The position numbers and the translations under genes were made by a program. A DNA stretch of 64,000 nucleotides, taken from NCBI GenBank assembly GCA_050944855.1, contig JBMNRU010000003.1, forward strand, positions 132,616 to 196,615, given 5' to 3'. Below the pieces are notes generated by a model, which saw only the letters and a list, made by a program, of their open reading frames with translations, was not told the origin of the DNA and searched no databases. This DNA is from Lactonifactor sp050944855 (GTDB lineage Bacteria > Bacillota > Clostridia > Lachnospirales > Lachnospiraceae). The stretch's first letter is position 1. Each line of letters begins with the position of its first letter. Below are positions 60,135-64,000 of this stretch, piece after piece.

Positions 60135-61196
60135 TTATACCTCGCTTTCTTTTAATAAATACGTTCCCATGTAATTGCCGATATAGGCCATATTGGTGCC
60201 CTCACGCAAGGAAACCGTTGTTGTGTGCATAAGGTTCATATAATCAATGGAAAGCCGCTTTGGCGTTACCATAACGCTTTCCATATTGGTTTCCAGGGTA
60301 TAGTCCCCGGCTTCCGTGATGTAAAAGCCTATGCCGCTTTCTGTAATTTCCGCCGTCTGCACCGTTCCCGTTGTAATGTTCGTGAGCGTTACCGTGACCG
60401 CCGCCTGGATTGTTTCCAGTAAGTAGTCAACATTGACTTTGTGGGCCATGTTGTGAACCTTGGTTCTTAACCCGTCAATCTGCAACTGCAATTTTCCGGC
60501 CACGTCCCCGGCAAGCTGCTCCTGTTTTGCCGCAAACCATTCGTCCCACTGTGCCGTCCGCTCTGTCTGAAACTGCTGCACCATAGCGGTGTACTCTTTG
60601 ATGAAAGCGGCATGGTCTTTTTCCACCGCTTTTTTCTCGCTTGAAAACCATTTGTTAAGCTGGGCGGACCACTGGGAAAAGTCCAGTTCTTCAAACTGTG
60701 AACCGATAAAGCCACAAACCGTCTTGTCCGGCCTTTCGTCCGTAATGTCTGCCTGGGTAATCTCAACCGCTCCGGCGGCCACATAGACACGGGCCAGGCT
60801 CTTTTCCTGGATAACATCATTGTTTACCAGTTCCGGGGCCTGCGGATTGCTTGAAAAAGCACCCTCTAAGACGTAAATACTCGGCTTTCTTTCGGTTTCG
60901 TCATTCCTTAATACAATGCGGTCAATCCTTGGAAGCGTTCCGCTTGCCTGGCTCAATGTAAGGGTCAACGGTGCGGTATTGTGGATAGTATGTAAATTGA
61001 TATATGCGTACCCGGTCCGGGTGCCGCCGTCCACCGTCACTTCCATGGTGCCGCCCGGTGCCGTCACTTGCAAATGACCGTATGCAACGCCCTCTTTATA
61101 GAACGGGGCTTTATCCTCGTTCATGTCCTGGCCGTTATACATATGCTCTTTATCGTTTAGGTCGGTAGCATTGTAAAAAAATCCTCTTACTGCCAT
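60135..61196 (-). CDS. Phage baseplate/tail-fibre structural protein
   Basis: A 353-residue protein with an N-terminal domain (MAVRGFFYNATDLNDKEHMY) followed by a beta-rich part (GTLPRIDRIVLRNDETERKP, a block seen in siphovirus tail-fibre N termini), a helical stretch (WSAQLNKWFSSEKKAVEKDH) and a C-terminal beta domain. It resembles baseplate or upper-fibre proteins of Gram-positive phages. It lies between the Gp37-like tail protein and the DGR target. Ribosome site GAGAGG. Confidence 0.75.
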   Translation of the reverse strand: MAVRGFFYNATDLNDKEHMYNGQDMNEDKAPFYKEGVAYGHLQVTAPGGTMEVTVDGGTRTGYAYINLHTIHNTAPLTLTLSQASGTLPRIDRIVLRNDETERKPSIYVLEGAFSSNPQAPELVNNDVIQEKSLARVYVAAGAVEITQADITDERPDKTVCGFIGSQFEELDFSQWSAQLNKWFSSEKKAVEKDHAAFIKEYTAMVQQFQTERTAQWDEWFAAKQEQLAGDVAGKLQLQIDGLRTKVHNMAHKVNVDYLLETIQAAVTVTLTNITTGTVQTAEITESGIGFYITEAGDYTLETNMESVMVTPKRLSIDYMNLMHTTTVSLREGTNMAYIGNYMGTYLLKESEV

Positions 61197-61218
61197 GGTC
61201 TTTTTCCTCTCCTTTCCT

Positions 61219-62265
61219 CTATTCGTCCCATTTTATTGTTGTGGGTAGGGCGTCCCCAAAAGTAGGCACCACATACATACCCCCATATTCGTAAACCTCG
61301 CAAAGTTCCGTAATTCTAAGGTTCTGTGCGGTGTTCCACTTTTTCTTCTTTACGGTCACAACGTCCCCCAGGTCATAGTCTTTTCCGTAGGTAAAATTAA
61401 CATCTGCTTCCGCTTCCGCTTCAAAGTTTTCAAATATCTTGTTTTCGTTAAGAAACTCCTGCCCCCTGGTTTTAAGGGCTTCCAAATACTCGGCGTTGGT
61501 AAGTGCTTCTTTGTTTATGTCTTTGGCGTCCAAAAACACTTCCCGTAAATCAAACCCGGTTCCGCCGCCCACGGTTACAAAGATACGGGCCAGGCCGTCC
61601 CCTGCTCCGCCCACAATTACCTTGGTTTTATAGGTTGCGTCACTGTAATTATGTTTTGCCTGGTTTAAATTGTCGTAACTCTCTGAAAAAATGACCCTTG
61701 GATTTTCCCCTTGTGCCTGGGTGCGGTCCACGCCTTTGTAAGTTTCAAAGGTCATGGTCTTTTTTTTGAAGTCCGGCACTATGCGGAAACCTATTTCTGC
61801 AAACTTCGCCAATTTCGTGAAGTATTCCAGGACATTCTTATAAGTTGCCTGGAATTGCACTTTTGTGGTGTCCCCGGTCGTTGCCCCTATCTGCAAAAGC
61901 GGTATTTTCTCCATGCGTCCAATCATGTAGTTCATGGCCGCTTCCACGGTTCCGTTAAAATTAAACTGCGGACCCGTCAACCGGTCCCCCAGGTAGACGG
62001 GAAGAAAAAACCCGTTCCTGGTAATCTCATTTACCAGGGTGCTTTCCTCTTCCGCCTGGTCCCCACGTATCACGGCGGCTTCCTGCTTGTTGTCCCCCTT
62101 GGTTATAATGTTCCCCGGTTGCAATAGCCGTAAATTTTCCGCCGTTACCGGACAATGTAACTCAAACGTGCCACATTCGTAATATTTTCGGTGCCACTGT
62201 AAAGACGTGTGGTTTTCGATATGCCCCAGGCGTCTAAGGTTCCGGTCATAAACGTGTATTTCCAT
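61219..62265 (-). CDS. Phage tail protein, Gp37-like (tail-associated)
   Basis: About 348 residues: begins MEIHVYDRNLRRLGHIENHT, with SLQWHRKYYECGTFELHCPV near 24 and ESTLVNEITRNGFFLPVYLG near 75, as in the siphovirus ReqiPepy6 Gp37-like family, a baseplate hub component. The C terminus (DLGDVVTVKKKKWNTAQNLR) is like other hub proteins. ATG 62265 after GGGGGTG is chosen; a GTG two codons upstream overlaps the previous stop. Confidence 0.8.
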   Translation of the reverse strand: MEIHVYDRNLRRLGHIENHTSLQWHRKYYECGTFELHCPVTAENLRLLQPGNIITKGDNKQEAAVIRGDQAEEESTLVNEITRNGFFLPVYLGDRLTGPQFNFNGTVEAAMNYMIGRMEKIPLLQIGATTGDTTKVQFQATYKNVLEYFTKLAKFAEIGFRIVPDFKKKTMTFETYKGVDRTQAQGENPRVIFSESYDNLNQAKHNYSDATYKTKVIVGGAGDGLARIFVTVGGGTGFDLREVFLDAKDINKEALTNAEYLEALKTRGQEFLNENKIFENFEAEAEADVNFTYGKDYDLGDVVTVKKKKWNTAQNLRITELCEVYEYGGMYVVPTFGDALPTTIKWDE

Positions 62266-62267
62266 AA

Positions 62268-63218
62268 TCACACCCCCAAATATGAAATTCTGTAATATAC
62301 CGACACGGAAAGGTAATTGGTGCCCTCGTCCGCCGTGTATGTCAATGTATTGGTTCCGTCCTGCAACTGTATAAATTCCCCGTCCTCGTCCAAATACTCG
62401 TTTATTACCGTCCCGTATTTTTCAATAACAGTGTCCCAGTCAATGACCCCGTAATTGTCTTTGTGGTTCTCAATCTCCGCCTGGGTCACGCCGTCCAAAA
62501 GGTAGGCATTTTTCTTTCCGGTGTAGGTGTTTATAATCACATACTGACCGGATGACATGATAAAATCATTATCCGAATATCCAACCTTGGTAAATTCTCC
62601 GCTTTCCGTGTGGTAAATGGCCGGGTTCTTCACGGCTCCGTCCGCCCGGAATATAACCACAATGCCTATGTTGTCCGCTCCGCTCTCGTTTTCAATTTCC
62701 TTTACCAAATCCGCTTCACGGTGTCCAAATATGCGGCCCTCTTCCGGGAAGCACGCCGGAAAATAGAAGTCACTTACCCATGACGCCATAACCACTTCAA
62801 TGTCTGCCAGGTCCTTAAAATACGGGTCCGTGCATTTAAGGGAAATGGTGTAATCACGCACCACGCCCGTTGTGGCTCCCGGTATAACACTTTCAACCTC
62901 GTATTCTATGGCCTTGGCTTCGCCGTCCTCTATGTACTGCATTGTTCCCGTCCGCTTTATTGGAAATGTGCGGTATAAAAGGTTTCGGTTTTCTTTGTAA
63001 TTGCTATCCATTTCCACGGTAATGACAATGTTTCTTTCCTTTGCGGTGGCTCCCTGGTAGGTGCTGCCGTCCGTGGTTGTGTTCTCGCTTGTTACCACGT
63101 TGCTTTCAATGCCGTAAATCCCCTCAATGTCTACCAGGTGGAACGGCGTAAAATCGTCCCAGGTAAAGGTAAGGGACACGTTTTTGTCACTGGTGCAAAC
63201 CACTTTAATGTCTGACAT
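62268..63218 (-). CDS. Phage distal tail protein (Dit-like)
   Basis: A 316-residue protein. The N-terminal part (FHLVDIEGIYGIESNVVTSE; DGSTYQGATAKERNIVITVE; RNLLYRTFPIKRTGTMQYIE) has the pattern of siphovirus distal tail (Dit/SPP1 gp19.1-like) proteins that link tail tube and baseplate; the C-terminal part is a beta-sandwich. It follows the tape-measure gene by 6 bases. Ribosome site AAGGGGGT. Confidence 0.82.
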   Translation of the reverse strand: MSDIKVVCTSDKNVSLTFTWDDFTPFHLVDIEGIYGIESNVVTSENTTTDGSTYQGATAKERNIVITVEMDSNYKENRNLLYRTFPIKRTGTMQYIEDGEAKAIEYEVESVIPGATTGVVRDYTISLKCTDPYFKDLADIEVVMASWVSDFYFPACFPEEGRIFGHREADLVKEIENESGADNIGIVVIFRADGAVKNPAIYHTESGEFTKVGYSDNDFIMSSGQYVIINTYTGKKNAYLLDGVTQAEIENHKDNYGVIDWDTVIEKYGTVINEYLDEDGEFIQLQDGTNTLTYTADEGTNYLSVSVYYRISYLGV

Positions 63219-63224
63219 TTTCCC

Positions 63225-64000
63225 TTACCCCCTTTGTACTGCCAAAATCATGCTTCTTGTCTGTAACCTGGTCTGTCTCGCTATCTCATAAGGGCTTAAT
63301 GCCTTTGGGCTTGTGATGTTCACATTCTGAACATACCCACCGCCGCCCTTTCCTGCGTTTTCCATGGCCTGGTTCTTTGCACTACCGGAAAGCGGTGTTA
63401 CAACTGCTTTTCCGTTTACCATGCTAAGAAGTTCCGGGCCTGCTTCCGCTACCATGGCGGTGCCCTCTTTCAATACGCCGCCCTTTGCCAATCTCGGCAA
63501 AGAAAGTGTGCTTATCTTTCCCAGGGAAACGCCTGGTATCTCATTGATAACTCCAATTACCCCGTTTATCATCCCAATAAATTTATTTACAACGCCCTCT
63601 ATGGTGGAAAGACAACTGTTTATCGCTGATTTAAAAGCGTCCCCAACGGCTGAACCGATTTTTACGCCCACATTCACAAAACAGCCTTTGATTTTCTCCC
63701 ATAAACTGGAAAAGAAAGAAGTCACGTTGGCAAATGCGTTTTTAATATTCGTCCATGCGTTTTGAAACTGCGTACCGAACCATGACGGGACGGCGGAAAG
63801 GGCGGTTTTTATTTCCGTCCACCTTGCACCGAACCATGAACCGATTGCGGAAAAAACATTTTTCACATTGGTATAGGCGTTGGTAAACATGGTAAGGAAC
63901 CAGGACGCCACCGTTGCCAGGGCGTTCTTTATATCCTGCCACCGGGCACCGAACCACTGGCCGATTAAGGCAAAGACGTTTTTCACGTTGGTGTAGGCGT
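63225..64000 (-). CDS. Phage tail tape-measure protein, C-terminal part (gene runs off the edge)
   Basis: At least 258 residues, open at the right edge; the apparent start at 63986 is an internal Val (GTG). It carries 40-residue tandem repeats: NAYTNVKNVFALIGQWFGAR, NAYTNVKNVFSAIGSWFGAR and NAWTNIKNAF, then a segment with LSTIEGVVNKFIGMINGVIG and LPRLAKGGVLKEGTAMVAEA, typical of tape-measure C termini (the latter GPELLSMVNGKAVVTPL). It fixes tail length in siphoviruses. Confidence 0.88.
   Translation of the reverse strand, partial: AYTNVKNVFALIGQWFGARWQDIKNALATVASWFLTMFTNAYTNVKNVFSAIGSWFGARWTEIKTALSAVPSWFGTQFQNAWTNIKNAFANVTSFFSSLWEKIKGCFVNVGVKIGSAVGDAFKSAINSCLSTIEGVVNKFIGMINGVIGVINEIPGVSLGKISTLSLPRLAKGGVLKEGTAMVAEAGPELLSMVNGKAVVTPLSGSAKNQAMENAGKGGGGYVQNVNITSPKALSPYEIARQTRLQTRSMILAVQRG

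Larger units (their letters stand above)
51490..64000. mobile_element. Prophage or transposable phage-like element (right end outside window)
   Basis: From about 51.5 kb on, genes change from core chromosome to an IS30-family transposase, small regulators, endolysin, holin, a DGR and siphovirus tail genes, almost all on the minus strand. The coding style also changes (frequent ccgg/cgg-rich spelling). The left limit is set only by the rplS promoter on one side and the transposase stop on the other; a plausible end sequence is tgtcaatagttttgcgacaa near 51501-51520. No tyrosine or serine integrase is visible; it could be beyond the edge. Confidence 0.8.

Overview
The window looks like chromosome of a spore-forming, anaerobic, acetogenic Firmicute, most likely a Blautia-like Lachnospiraceae. 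This rests on a near-complete Wood-Ljungdahl (acetyl-CoA) gene cluster, sporulation genes (spoIVA, dpaA, dpaB), Gram-positive wall enzymes and the typical Firmicute order rplS-lepB-rbgA-rnhB-yraN. The species assignment is inference from gene content only.

Region 1 (1-22 kb) is core chromosome, mostly on the minus strand: scpB/scpA, a phosphoesterase, a D,D-carboxypeptidase, cardiolipin synthase, rpsU, a tRNA-Ala gene converging on a short alanyl-tRNA synthetase, asnB, the dipicolinate synthase pair, RNase HI, a membrane MutS-like ATPase, a DUF4430 protein with an ECF substrate-binding subunit, three corrinoid genes (cbiG, cobU-like, cobC-like), a SleB-type wall hydrolase, spoIVA, and a plus-strand radical-SAM/partner DNA-repair pair whose promoter is flanked by SOS-box-like sites.

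Region 2 (22-39 kb) is the Wood-Ljungdahl cluster. In transcription order on the minus strand it reads: His-rich Ni protein, cooT, cooC, acsA, cooC, acsB, acsD, acsC, acsE, acsV, DUF3786 gene, [THF riboswitch] folT, fhs, fchA, folD. It supplies formate activation, two C1-folate steps, methyl transfer to the corrinoid protein, CO dehydrogenase/acetyl-CoA synthase, Ni insertion, corrinoid reactivation and folate uptake. Methylene-THF reductase (metF/metV) is not in the window. A sigma-A-type promoter lies at the head, and stem-loops sit at several internal junctions.

Region 3 (39-51.4 kb) is core again: aldo/keto reductase, gpsA, plsY, der, a DUF512 radical-SAM gene, PRPP synthetase, a 3D-domain wall protein, pgeF, yraN, rnhB, rbgA, lepB and rplS. 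A 38-bp sequence near yraN/rnhB is repeated upstream of the tRNA-Ala gene, and a palindrome there forms the end of rnhB.

Region 4 (about 51.5 kb to the right edge) is a prophage or phage-like element inserted upstream of rplS, where trmD is normally found. It has an IS30-family transposase at its visible end, small regulatory genes, a lysis module (endolysin, holin), and siphovirus tail genes running off the edge. Between tail and lysis modules lies a complete diversity-generating retroelement (DGR): lectin-fold-like target gene with variable repeat, avd, template repeat and reverse transcriptase. Template and variable repeats are 128 bp each and differ at 12 positions, all adenines in the template on the coding strand, which is the signature of mutagenic retrohoming. 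This is the most notable system in the window.
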